Source: Panulirus ornatus (taxonomy: Eukaryota; Arthropoda; Malacostraca; Decapoda; Palinuridae). Taken from it: DNA of 64,000 nucleotides. The stretch is from positions 31,914,755 through 31,978,754 of the forward strand of contig NC_092231.1 in assembly GCF_036320965.1 (NCBI RefSeq). Direction: 5' to 3'. The position numbers and the translations under genes are program-made. This document shows positions 1 through 10,700 of the stretch, in pieces. The notes below the pieces were generated by a model. The model did no database searches, was not told the origin of the DNA, and worked only from the letters and a program-made list of their open reading frames with translations. How positions within the stretch are numbered: the first letter of the stretch is position 1; the number at the start of each line of letters is the position of its first letter.

Positions 1-359
1 GTAATGTTGGACATTATGTGATGTAAGGTTACACACTGGTGGTGTTGTGGTAGTATTGTGGTAACATGTAATGTTGGACATTATGTGATGTAAGGTTACA
101 CACTGGTGGTGTTGTGGTAGTATTGTGGTAACATGTAATGTTGGACATTATGTGATGTAAGGTTACACACTGGTGGTGTTGTGGTAGTATTGTGGTAACA
201 TGTAATGTTGGACATTATGTGATGTAAGGTTACACACTGGTGGTGTTGTGGTAGTATTGTGGTAACATGTAATGTTGGACATTATGTGATGTAAGGTTAC
301 ACACTGGTGGTGTTGTGGTAGTATTGTGGTAACATGTAATGGTGGACATTATGTGATGA
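1..359. repeat. 67-bp minisatellite, about 5.4 copies
   Basis: The start motif gtaatgttggac recurs at 1, 68, 135, 202, 269 and (with one change) 336, giving an exact 67-bp period. Copies are nearly identical. The array is already in progress at base 1, so it probably extends left of the window. It has no coding potential. 360-489 is unique sequence with nothing recognisable. Confidence 0.97.
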
Positions 360-489
360 ATGTTTTAACGCTGTTTGCGCTACAGTAATATAGTAGTTGG
401 TTGGGTAAACTAAGCTATTTGCTTGTTTAGCTGTACACTTGTTCATGATTATATGTGACATTCACAGGTGTAGTACAAGTCTTGTACGT

Positions 490-855
490 GGTCAGCTGGA
501 TGGGTCACAACTGTTGGGGTCAGCTGGATGGGTCACAACTGCTGTGGTCAGCTGGGTGGGTCACAACTGTTGTGGTCAGCTGGATGGGTCACAACTGCTG
601 TGGTCAGCTGGGTGGGTCACCACTCCTGTGGTCAGCTAGGTGGGTCACAACTGCTGTGGTCAGCTGGATGGGTCACCACTCCTGTGGTCAGCTGAGTGGG
701 TCACAACTGTTGTGGTCAGCTGGATGGGTCACAACTGCTGTGGTCAGCTGGGTGGGTCACAACTTCTGTGGTCAGCTGAGTGGGTCACAACTGTTGTGAT
801 CAGCTGGGTAGGTCACAGCTCCTATGGTCAGCTGAGTGGGTCACAGGTGCTGTGA
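490..855. repeat. 28-bp minisatellite, about 13 copies
   Basis: The core gtcagctgg recurs every 28 bp (491, 519 and onward), followed by gtgggtcac and a variable aactgctgtg segment. Every unit carries the E-box hexamer CAGCTG. Short open frames here (66-114 codons) are repeat translations. The ggtcagctgg core is shared with the 33-bp array at 7711-13151. 856-1076 is unique sequence without a recognisable gene. Confidence 0.95.
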
Positions 856-1075
856 CCCGTTGTTCACTCTGGAGTGACCTCGTCTGCAACATAAGCCTCG
901 TGTTCTCTCTCGTGTTCGCTGGAGGTGGACACTCTTGGGTGACGATGGTTGGTCCAGTGAGGCGTAACCCACGTGTCAAGGTGGGGGTATAGGGATAGTT
1001 CAGGTGGACATGTTGACGTGTGTGTGTGTGGCCAGAGAGCGCCATGACACACGTCTTGCTAACCCTTCGAGGGTT

Positions 1076-1076
<1 letters not shown>

Positions 1077-1136
<60 letters not shown>
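1077..1136. repeat. (GT)n microsatellite
   Basis: An uninterrupted GT run of about 30 dinucleotides, with a shorter GT run just upstream at about 1017-1030. Confidence 0.99.
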
Positions 1137-1140
<4 letters not shown>

Positions 1141-1196
1141 AGAAGTACAGACATGGTACATTTATATACAAGGTTCAGAGACAGGGCAACGCGAAG

Positions 1197-1200
<4 letters not shown>

Positions 1201-1249
<49 letters not shown>
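1201..1249. repeat. (CT)n microsatellite
   Basis: An uninterrupted CT run of about 24 dinucleotides. Sequence from 1250 to 1416 is unique, with no recognisable gene. Confidence 0.99.
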
Positions 1250-1253
<4 letters not shown>

Positions 1254-1416
1254 GTTTACCTCTTCCCATTATGATTGGCTGTTTCTCCCTCAGTCTTGTC
1301 TCTGCTACATACATTCAGTTCCATTATATTTCCCAGCCTCAAAGTCTCGAATGATTTCATTTTCGGTTATGATCTGGGCACAGAGTGAGCCGACTAGCTC
1401 TGGTTCACCAGTGGTT

Positions 1417-2750
1417 CAGTATAGTATCCTGCAGACATGGACCATAACAATAATATGTCAGTATAGTATCCTGCAGACATGGACCATAACAATGAGGTGT
1501 CAGTATAGTATCCTGCAGACATGGACCATAACAGTGAGGTGTCAGTATAGTATCCTGCAGACATGGACCATAACAGTGAGGTGTCAGTATAGTATCCTGC
1601 AGACATGGACCATAACAATGAGGTGTCAGTGTAGTATCCTGCAGACATGGACCATAACAATGAGGTGTCAGTGTAGTATCCTGCAGACATGGACCATAAC
1701 AATGAGGTGTCAGTGTAGTATCCTGCAGACATGGACCATAACAATGAGGTGTCAGTATAGTATCCTGCAGACATGGACCATAACAATGAGGTGTCAGTGT
1801 AGTATCCTGCAGACATGGACCATAACAATGAGGTGTCAGTGTAGTATCCTGCAGACATGGACCATAACAATGAGGTGTCAGTGTAGTATCCTGCAGACAT
1901 GGACCATAACAATGAGGTGTCAGTGTAGTATCCTGCAGACATGGACCATAACAGTGAGGTGTCAGTATAGTATCCTGCAGACATGGACCATAACAGTGAG
2001 GTGTCAGTATAGTATCCTGCAGACATGGACCATAACAGTGAGGTGTCAGTATAGTATCCTGCAGACATGGACCATAACAATGAGGTGTCAGTGTAGTATC
2101 CTGCAGATATGGACCATAACAGTGAGGTGTCAGTATAGTATCCTGCAGACATGGACCATAACAGTGAGGTGTCAGTATAGTATCCTGCAGACATGGACCA
2201 TAACAGTGAGGTGTCAGTATAGTATCCTGCAGACATGGACCATAACAGTGAGGTGTCAGTATAGTATCCTGCAGACATGGACCATAACAATGAGGTGTCA
2301 GTATAGTATCCTGCAGACATGGACCATAACAGTGAGGTGTCAGTATAGTATCCTGCAGACATGGACCATAACAATGAGGTGTCAGTGTAGTATCCTGCAG
2401 ACATGGACCATAACAATGAGGTGTCAGTGTAGTATCCTGCAGACATGGACCATAACAGTGAGGTGTCAGTATAGTATCCTGCAGACATGGACCATAACAG
2501 TGAGGTGTCAGTATAGTATCCTGCAGACATGGACCATAACAGTGAGGTGTCAGTATAGTATCCTGCAGACATGGACCATAACAGTGAGGTGTCAGTATAG
2601 TATCCTGCAGACATGGACCATAACAATGAGGTGTCAGTATAGTATCCTGCAGACATGGACCATAACAGTGAGGTGTCAGTATAGTATCCTGCAGACATGG
2701 ACCATAACAGTGAGGTGTCAGTATAGTATCCTGCAGACATGGACCATAAC
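1417..2750. repeat. 42-bp minisatellite, about 32 copies
   Basis: Unit of 42 bp built around cagtatagtatcctgcagac and ggaccataac. The main variants are gtatag/gtgtag and acaatgagg/acagtgagg. Because 42 is 14 codons and the unit is stop-free in several frames, it creates long open frames on both strands (578 codons on +, 465 and 449 on -). These are not treated as genes: they are open together, are pure 14-residue repeats and have no flanking gene structure. Confidence 0.98.
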
Positions 2751-2949
2751 TCATACGATATACAGCTATAATGACGCATCACCAGGTACACGTCTTACAT
2801 GTTTAATGTTGTCGTAAGCGATGCCATCTTCCCCAGGGGCGGGTAGTGTCCCTGCCTGCCCTTGGTAAATCCATGGAAGACTCACCGTCATGAGGAAGAT
2901 CCGTGTAACTTGTGTAAGACAAATGGCTGACAGGAACATTGTGCAAGAC

Positions 2950-3770
2950 TGTGATAACCTCACAATACTGAGGTGGAACATTGCCTCTATGAACAAACAC
3001 ATGTTCTGACCTCCACCACAAAGTTGATATTGAGAACTCTGATGTCTGCCAGAATGTCGAACGCCCCCTGGTAAACCCCCACGTAAATTACCCAAGTACA
3101 AATGCTATGATCGTAGATCTACCAACACTTGTCTCATGTATGTAAAACAGTCATTACCTCATGGACCAATATCCTCCCAAAAGCTCAACGAATTCCAATA
3201 CCACGCCATCAAGGTACACGTCGGTAATTCAACACTCAGTGTGTACTACATGCCTGTGCACCTTCTAACCTCCTCCACCACACAGATGTACTTAACTTTC
3301 GTCCTACTGAAGCTACTGTTCTAATTGTTGATCTTAACGCTCAACACAAGGACCTGGTTGGCCTCCTCGCTAATAACACTAATGCCAGAGGTTTACTCTC
3401 ACTCCTGGATGCATATGATGATGTTCAAGTCGTCAGTAAGAATCAACCCACACACATATACCGAGGAAACCCTGGCAGGTGTATAGGCTTTAACTTGTCG
3501 TTCACAACTCACGTTTCTGGTATTATTGTTGATCTTGTGTCTGACCTCGCGTCAATATTGGTTACATTACATATACCTTACGTCAACTTACCTAGTGTCA
3601 GACTGAAAAAAGAAAGATTAACAGTGAAGTAAGAAGATCAAGATAGGTTCATAGATCATATCTCTGACTGGTACAAAGATTATGAACCAACAAATGTACA
3701 AGATTTTAATGTCAATCTTGAAACTTCCATGAATAACTTCTTTACGTAAAGTGGGCTAACTTCGGAGAGC
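2950..3770 (+). pseudogene. Non-LTR retrotransposon endonuclease relic
   Basis: This is a decayed apurinic-endonuclease-like domain, the enzyme that nicks target DNA for target-primed reverse transcription. Reading + and allowing frameshifts, an N-terminal strand TILRWNIASMN appears at about 2962-2995. Next comes a stretch ending in VKQSLPHGPI (about 3140-3175), then LSVYYMPVH (about 3232), then VLIVDLNAQH in another frame (about 3318-3350), which corresponds to the catalytic GDxN block, and PTHIYRG (about 3448-3468). Stops at about 2999 and 3322 plus at least one frameshift break it. The clade is uncertain; it differs from the RTE-like copies further right. No reverse transcriptase follows, since the 24-bp array begins near 4031. 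Confidence 0.6.
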
Positions 3771-4030
3771 AGATAGAATGCACTTCATCATAGGCCACAT
3801 CAGGACTATGATGACCCCGAGATGAAATAGCTAAGTTATAGCAAGGCAAATAGTGAAAGGTTATGCACAACTTCGAACACCCAAAATGCTGAACCTATTT
3901 CAAGCATCTCCCGCAGCAGCGAGGGCACGAAGGACGGAACCCACAACACAGAGGTGTCCATTAACCAGGCTGGAGGACGAGCAACACGCACAGCAACACA
4001 TCCATTTTTCTTTTTTCCCAGAAGTTACAT

Positions 4031-4577
4031 TAGTCACTGTGGTGTTGTATAACTTGGTCACTGTGGTGTTGTATAACTTGGTCACTGTGGTGTTGTATAA
4101 CTTGGTCACTGTGGTGTTGTATAACTTGGTCACTGTGGTGTTGTATAACTTGGTCACTGTGGTGTTGTATAATTTGGTTACTGTGGTGTTGTATAACTTG
4201 GTCACTGTGGTGTTGTGTAATTTGGTCACTGTGGTGTTGTATAACTTGGTCACTGTGGTGTTGTATAACTTGGTCACTGTGGTGTTGTATAACTTGGTCA
4301 CTGTGGTGTTGAATGACTTGGTCACTGTGGTGTTGTATAACTTGGTTCACTGTGGTGTTGTATAACTTGGTCACTGTGGTGTTGTATTCACTTACTCACT
4401 GTGGTGTTGTATAACTTGGTCACTGTGGTGTTGTATAACTTGGTCACTGTGGTGTTGTATAACTTGGTCACTGTGGTGTTGTATAACTTGGTCACTGTGG
4501 TGTTGTATAACTTGGTCACTGTGGTGTTGTATAACTTGGTCACTGTGGTATTGACCAACTTGGTCACTGTGGTGTTG
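4031..4577. repeat. 24-bp minisatellite, about 23 copies
   Basis: Unit of 24 bp centred on ttggtcactgtggtgttg. The phase is disturbed near 4345 and 4385-4400 (extra bases and a changed unit). The 8-codon period gives open frames on both strands that are not genes. Confidence 0.97.
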
Positions 4578-5022
4578 GAGAGACTGGTTCTGTAGGTGCT
4601 TAAGGGAGCAGCAGTGACCCAGCATACTCATGATAGTCGTCACTGTTGTCACTGTTCAGTTATGATCATCGTAGGACAAGCAGTGAAGGAAGACTATAAC
4701 TTCCACAAGGTTCAGGTCAGTTCTGAGTGTGGGATAAGTTGACAGTCTTGGCTGCCAGTGGACGCGGCTCAGACGATCCAGTTGTGATGTTGCCATGTGG
4801 GGAGAGGACTGGAGATCGGAATGAGAAGTGTGGCAGGTGTAGGTAGGGGACGAATGTGGCTCAGGGACACAGCAAGTGGAAGGATCACTGGAGGAGACAC
4901 GACCAGGGCTGGAGGGAGGGCAGCGTCCAGGGCGGGGCGGGCTGGGCTGGTGGCCGTGATGGGTTGTTGACAGTGCGATGGTGGGAGAGTGTACACACAC
5001 TGGCTGACTTAGGCGGCCTTGT

Positions 5023-5062
<40 letters not shown>

Positions 5063-5317
5063 AGCATAACGTAGAAGGACTTTTCCACCGTGGTGACCTC
5101 GTGTCTTAAGTCATCCCTTCTGTCGTATGTTAGTAAACATAGTGATGTGATTGCCTCCCGGCGTTGTGTTCGTCCTCCGCCTCACTGCCACACAGCCACG
5201 TACCTTCCTACATGCTTGACCTCGTCTTCTGTTTGGTATGTATGTGTGTGCTTGATGCAGCCACCTTCACCACGCTTCTCACCATCAATATTAAATCGAT
5301 TTAAGTTGCTAGTAGTC
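4578..5317. other. Unique spacer, no gene recognised
   Basis: Mostly unique, G-rich sequence with a (GT)n run at 5026-5061. Small open frames on both strands (up to about 114 codons) have no motif I recognise. 5100-5310 is unique DNA leading into the 17-bp array. Confidence 0.6.
5026..5061. repeat. (GT)n microsatellite
   Basis: Uninterrupted run of GT dinucleotides. Confidence 0.99.
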
Positions 5318-7696
5318 ACCATGGCTCCCCACGTCCTATGGCTCCATACGTCCCATGGCTCCCCACGTCTCATGGCTCCCCACGTCTCATGGCTCCCCAC
5401 GTCCCATGGCTCCCCACGTCCCATGGCTCCCCACGTCCCATGGCTCCCCACGTCCCATGGCTCCTCACGTCTCATGGCTCCCCACGTCCCATGGCTCCCC
5501 ACGTCTCATGGCTCCTCACGTCCCATGGCTCCCCACGTCTCATGGCTCCTCACGTTCCATGGCTCCCCACGTCTCATGGCTCCTCACGTCTCATGGCTCC
5601 TCACGTCCCATGGCTCCTCACGTTCCATGGCTCCCCACGTCCCATGGCTCCCCACGTCTCATGGCTCCTCACGTCCCATGGCTACCGACGTCCCATGACT
5701 ACCCACGTCCCATGGCTCCCCACGTCCCATGACTCCCCACGTCCCATGGCTCCCCACGTCCCATGGCTCCCCACGTCTCATGGCTCCTCACGTCCCATGG
5801 CTCCCCACGTCCCATGGCTCCCCACGTCTCATGGCTCCTCACGTCCCATGGCTCCCCACGTCCCATGGCTCCCCACGTCTCATGGCTCCTCACGTCCCAT
5901 GGCTACCCACGTCCCATGACTACCCACGTCCCATGGCTCCCCACGTCCCATGACTCCCCACGTCCCATGGCTCCCCACGTCCCATGGCTCCCCACGTCTC
6001 ATGGCTCCTCACGTCCCATGGCTCCCCACGTCCCATGGCTCCCCACGTCTCATGGCTCCTCACGTCCCATGGCTACCCACGTCCCATGACTACCCACGTC
6101 CTATGGCTCCCCACGTCCCATGACTCCCCACGTCCCATGGCTCCCCACGTCTCATGGCTCCTCACGTCTCATGGCTCCTCACGTTCCATGGCTCCCCACG
6201 TCCCATGGCTCCCCACGTCTCATGGCTCCTCACGTCCAATGGCTACCGACGTCCCATGACTACCCACGTCCCATGGCTCCCCACGTCCCATGACTCCCCA
6301 CGTCCCATGGCTCCCCACGTCCCATGGCTCCCCACGTCTCATGGCTCCTCACGTCCCATGGCTCCCCACGTCCCATGGCTCCCCACGTCTCATGGCTCCT
6401 CACGTCCCATGGCTACCCACGTCCCATGACTACCCACGTCCCATGGCTCCCCACGTCCCATGACTCCCCACGTCCCATGACTCCCCACGTCCCATGGCTC
6501 CCCACGTCTCATGGCTCCTCACGTCCCATGGCTCCCCACGTCCCATGGCTCCCCACGTCCCATGGTTCTCCACGTCCCATGGCTCCTCACGTCCCATGGC
6601 TCCCCACGTCCCATGGCTCCCCACGTCTCATGGCTCCTCACGTCCCATGGCTCCCCACGTCTCATGGCTACCCACGTCTCATGGCTCCTCACGTCCCATG
6701 GCTCCTCACGTCCAATGGCTCCCCACGTCCCATGGCTCACCACGTCCCATGGCTCCCCACGTCTCATGGCTCCTCACGTCCCATGGCTCCCCACGTCTCA
6801 TGGCTCCTCACGTCCCATGGCTCCCCACGTCTCATGGCTCCTCACGTCCCATGGCTCCCCACGTCCCATGGCTCCCCACGTCTCATGGCTCCTCACGTCC
6901 CATGGCTACCCACGTCCCATGACTCCCCACGTCCCATGACTCCCCACGTCCCATGACTCCCCACGTCCCATGGCTCCCCACGTCTCATGGCTCCTCACGT
7001 CCCATGACTACCCACGTCCCATGGCTACCCACGTCCCATGGCTACCCACGTCCCATGACTACCCACGTCCCATGGCTCCCCACGTCCCATGACTACCCAC
7101 GTCCCATGACTACCCACGTCCCATGACTACCCACGTCCCATGGCTCCCCACGTCCCAGGGTTTCCCACGTCCCATGGCTCCCCACGTCCCATGGCTCCCC
7201 ACGTCCCATGGCTCCCCACGTCCCATGGCTACCCACGTCTCATGGCTACCCACGTCTCATGGCTACGTCTCATGGCTCCCCACGTCCCATGGCTACCCAC
7301 GTCCCATGGCTACCCACGTCCCATGGCTCCCCACGTCCCATGGCTACCCACGTCTCATGGCTCCCCACGTCCCATGGCTCCCCACGTCCCATGGCTCCCC
7401 ACGTCCCATGGCTACCCACGTCCCATGGCTACCCACGTCCCATGGCTCCCCACGTCCCATGGCTCCCCACGTCCCAGGGATCCCCACGTCCCATGACTAC
7501 CCACGTCCCATGGCTCCCCACGTCCCAGGGATCCGCACGTCCCATGGCTCCCCACGTCCCATGACTACCCACGTCCCATGGCTCCCCACATCCCATGGCT
7601 ACCCACGTCCCATGACTACCCACGTCCCATGGCTCCCCACGTCTAATGGCTCCCCACGTCATAGGGTTCCCCACGTCCCAGGGTTCCCCACGTCCG
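5318..7696. repeat. 17-bp satellite with 170-bp higher-order period, about 140 units
   Basis: Basic unit gtcccatggctccccac (17 bp), with variants tctcatgg, cctcac, tacccac and catgact. Since 17 is not divisible by 3, every frame cycles through the same residues and many overlapping open frames appear in all + frames; none is treated as coding. Between about 5730 and 6580 the variants recur in blocks of ten units: the marker ggctacc[cg]acgtcccatgac begins at 5901, 6071, 6241 and 6411, exactly 170 bp apart. The array ends about 15 bp before the 33-bp satellite. Confidence 0.97.
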
Positions 7697-7710
7697 CCTT
7701 TCTTCCGCTG

Positions 7711-10700
7711 CAGGTGTGGTGGTGTGGGTCAGCTGGTGTGCTGCAGGTGTGGTGGTGTGGGTCAGCTGGTGTGCTGCAGGTGGGGTGGCGTGGTGGTGTG
7801 GGTCAGCTGGTGTGCTGCGGGTGTGGTGGCGTGGTGGTGTGGGTCAGCTGGTGTGCTGCAGGTGTGGTGGCGTGGTGGTGTGGGTCAGCTGGTGTGCTGC
7901 AAGTGTGGTGGCGTGGCTCAGCTGGTGTGCTGTAGGTGTGGTGGCGTGGTGGTGTGGGTCAGCTGGTGTGCTGCAGGTGTGGTGGCGTGGTGGTGTGGGT
8001 CAGCTGGTGTGCTGCAGGTGTGGTGGCGTGGTGGTGTGGGTCAGCTGGTGTGCTGCAGGTGTAGTGGTGTGGGTCAGCTGGTGTGCTGTAGGTGTGGTGG
8101 TGTGGCTTAGCTGGTGTGCTGCAGGTGTGGTGGTGTGGGTCAGCTTGGTGTGCTGGCAGGTGTGGTGGTGTGGGTCAGCTGGTGTGCTGTAGGTGTGGTG
8201 GTGTGGGTCAGCTGGTGTGCTGCAGGTGTGGTGGTGTGGGTCAGCTGGTGTGGTGTAGGTGTGGTGGTGTGGGTCAGCTGGTGTGCTGCAGGTGTGGTGG
8301 TGTGGGTCAGCTGGTGTGGTGTAGGTGTGGTGGTGTGGGTCAGCTGGTGTGGCTGTAGGTGTGGTGGTGTGGGTCAGCTGGTGTGGTGTAGGTGTGGTGG
8401 TGTGGGTCAGCTGGTGTGGCTGTAGGTGTGGTGGTGTGGGTCAGCTGGTGTGGTGTAGGTGTGGTGGTGTGGGTCAGCTGGTGTGCTGCAGGTGTGGTGG
8501 TGTGGGTCAGCTGGTGTGGTGTAGGTGTGGTGGTGTGGGTCAGCTGGTGTGGTGTAGGTGTGGTGGTGTGGGTCAGCTGGTGTGCTGCAGGTGTGGTGGT
8601 GTGGGTCAGCTGGTGTGGTGTAGGTGTGGTGGTGTGGGTCAGCTGGTGTGCTGCAGGTGTGGTGGTGTGGGTCAGCTGGTGTGCTGCAGGTGTGGTGGTG
8701 TGGGTCAGCTGGTGTGCTGTAGGTGTGGTGGTGTGGGTCAGCTGGTGTGGTGTAGGTGTGGTGGTGTGGGTCAGCTGGTGTGCTGCAGGTGTGGTGGTGT
8801 GGGTCAGCTGGTGTGCTGCAGGTGTGGTGGTGTGGGTCAGCTGGTGTGCTGCAGGTGTGGTGGTGTGGGTCAGCTGGTGTGCTGCAGGTGTGGTGGTGTG
8901 GGTCAGCTGGTGTGCTGTAGGTGTGGTGGTGTGGGTCAGCTGGTGTGCTGTAGGTGTGGTGGTGTGGGTCAGCTGGTGTGCTGCAGGTGTGGTGGTGTGG
9001 GTCAGCTGGTGTGCTGCAGGTGTGGTGGTGTGGGTCAGCTGGTGTGCTGTAGGTGTGGTGGTGTGGGTCAGCTGGTGTGCTGCAGGTGTGGTGGTGTGGG
9101 TCAGCTGGTGTGCTGCAGGTGTGGTGGTGTGGGTCAGCTGGTGTGCTGTAGGTGTGGTGGTGTGGGTCAGCTGGTGTGCTGTAGGTGTGGTGGTGTGGGT
9201 CAGCTGGTGTGCTGCAGGTGTGGTGGTGTGGGTCAGCTGGTGTGCTGCAGGTGTGGTGGTGTGGGTCAGCTGGTGTGCTGTAGGTGTGGTGGTGTGGGTC
9301 AGCTGGTGTGGTGTAGGTGTGGTGGTGTGGGTCAGCTGGTGTGGTGTAGGTGTGGTGGTGTGGGTCAGCTGGTGTGCTGTAGGTGTGGTGGTGTGGGTCA
9401 GCTGGTGTGCTGCTAGGTGTGGTGGTGTGGGTCAGCTGGTGTGCTGCAGGTGTGGTGGTGTGGGTCAGCTGGTGTGGTGTAGGTGTGGTGGGTGTGGGTC
9501 AGCTGGTGTGGTGTAGGTGTGGTGGTGTGGGTCAGCTGGTGTGCTGCAGGTGTGGTGGTGTGGGTCAGCTGGTGTGGTGTAGGTGTGGTGGTGTGGGTCA
9601 GCTGGTGTGGTGTAGGTGTGGTGGTGTGGGTCAGCTGGTGTGCTGCAGGTGTGGTGGTGTGGGTCAGCTGGTGTGGTGTAGGTGTGGTGGTGTGGGTCAG
9701 CTGGTGTGCTGCAGGTGTGGTGGTGTGGGTCAGCTGGTGTGCTGGAGGTGTGGTGGTGTGGGTCAGCTGGTGTGGTGTAGGTGTGGTGGTGTGGGTCAGC
9801 TGGTGTGGTGTAGGTGTGGTGGTGTGGGTCAGCTGGTGTGGTGTAGGTGTGGTGGTGTGGGTCAGCTGGTGTGCTGTAGGTGTGGTGGTGTGGGTCAGCT
9901 GGTGTGCTGCAGGTGTGGTGGTGTGGGTCAGCTGGTGTGCTGCAGGTGTGGTGGTGTGGGTCAGCTGGTGTGCTGCAGGTGTGGTGGTGTGGGTCAGCTG
10001 GTGTGTGTAGGTGTGGTGGTGTGGGTCAGCTGGTGTGCTGCAGGTGTGGTGGTGTGGGTCAGCTGGTGTGCTGCAGGTGTGGTGGTGTGGGTCAGCTGGT
10101 GTGCTGCAGGTGTGGTGGTGTGGGTCAGCTGGTGTGGCTGTAGGTGTGGTGGTGTGGGTCAGCTGGTGTGGTGTAGGTGTGGTGGTGTGGGTCAGCTGGT
10201 GTGGTGTAGGTGTGGTGGTGTGGGTCAGCTGGTGTGCTGCAGGTGTGGTGGTGTGGGTCAGCTGGTGTGGTGTAGGTGTGGTGGTGTGGGTCAGCTGGTG
10301 TGCTGCAGGTGTGGTGGTGTGGGTCAGCTGGTGTGCTGTAGGTGTGGTGGTGTGGGTCAGCTGGTGTGGTGTAGGTGTGGTGGTGTGGGTCAGCTGGTGT
10401 GCTGCAGGTGTGGTGGTGTGGGTCAGCTGGTGTGCTGTAGGTGTGGTGGTGTGGGTCAGCTGGTGTGCTGTAGGTGTGGTGGTGTGGGTCAGCTGGTGTG
10501 CTGCAGGTGTGGTGGTGTGGGTCAGCTGGTGTGCTGCAGGTGTGGTGGTGTGGGTCAGCTGGTGTGCTGCAGGTGTGGTGGTGTGGGTCAGCTGGTGTGG
10601 TGTAGGTGTGGTGGTGTGGGTCAGCTGGTGTGGTGTAGGTGTGGTGGTGTGGGTCAGCTGGTGTGCTGTAGGTGTGGTGGTGTGGGTCAGCTGGTGTGGT

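Noticed and set aside
1417..2750. Possible repetitive structural protein with a 14-residue repeat
   Set aside because: Both strands are open over the same bases and the upstream part of the + frame is translated (GT)n and (CT)n microsatellite.
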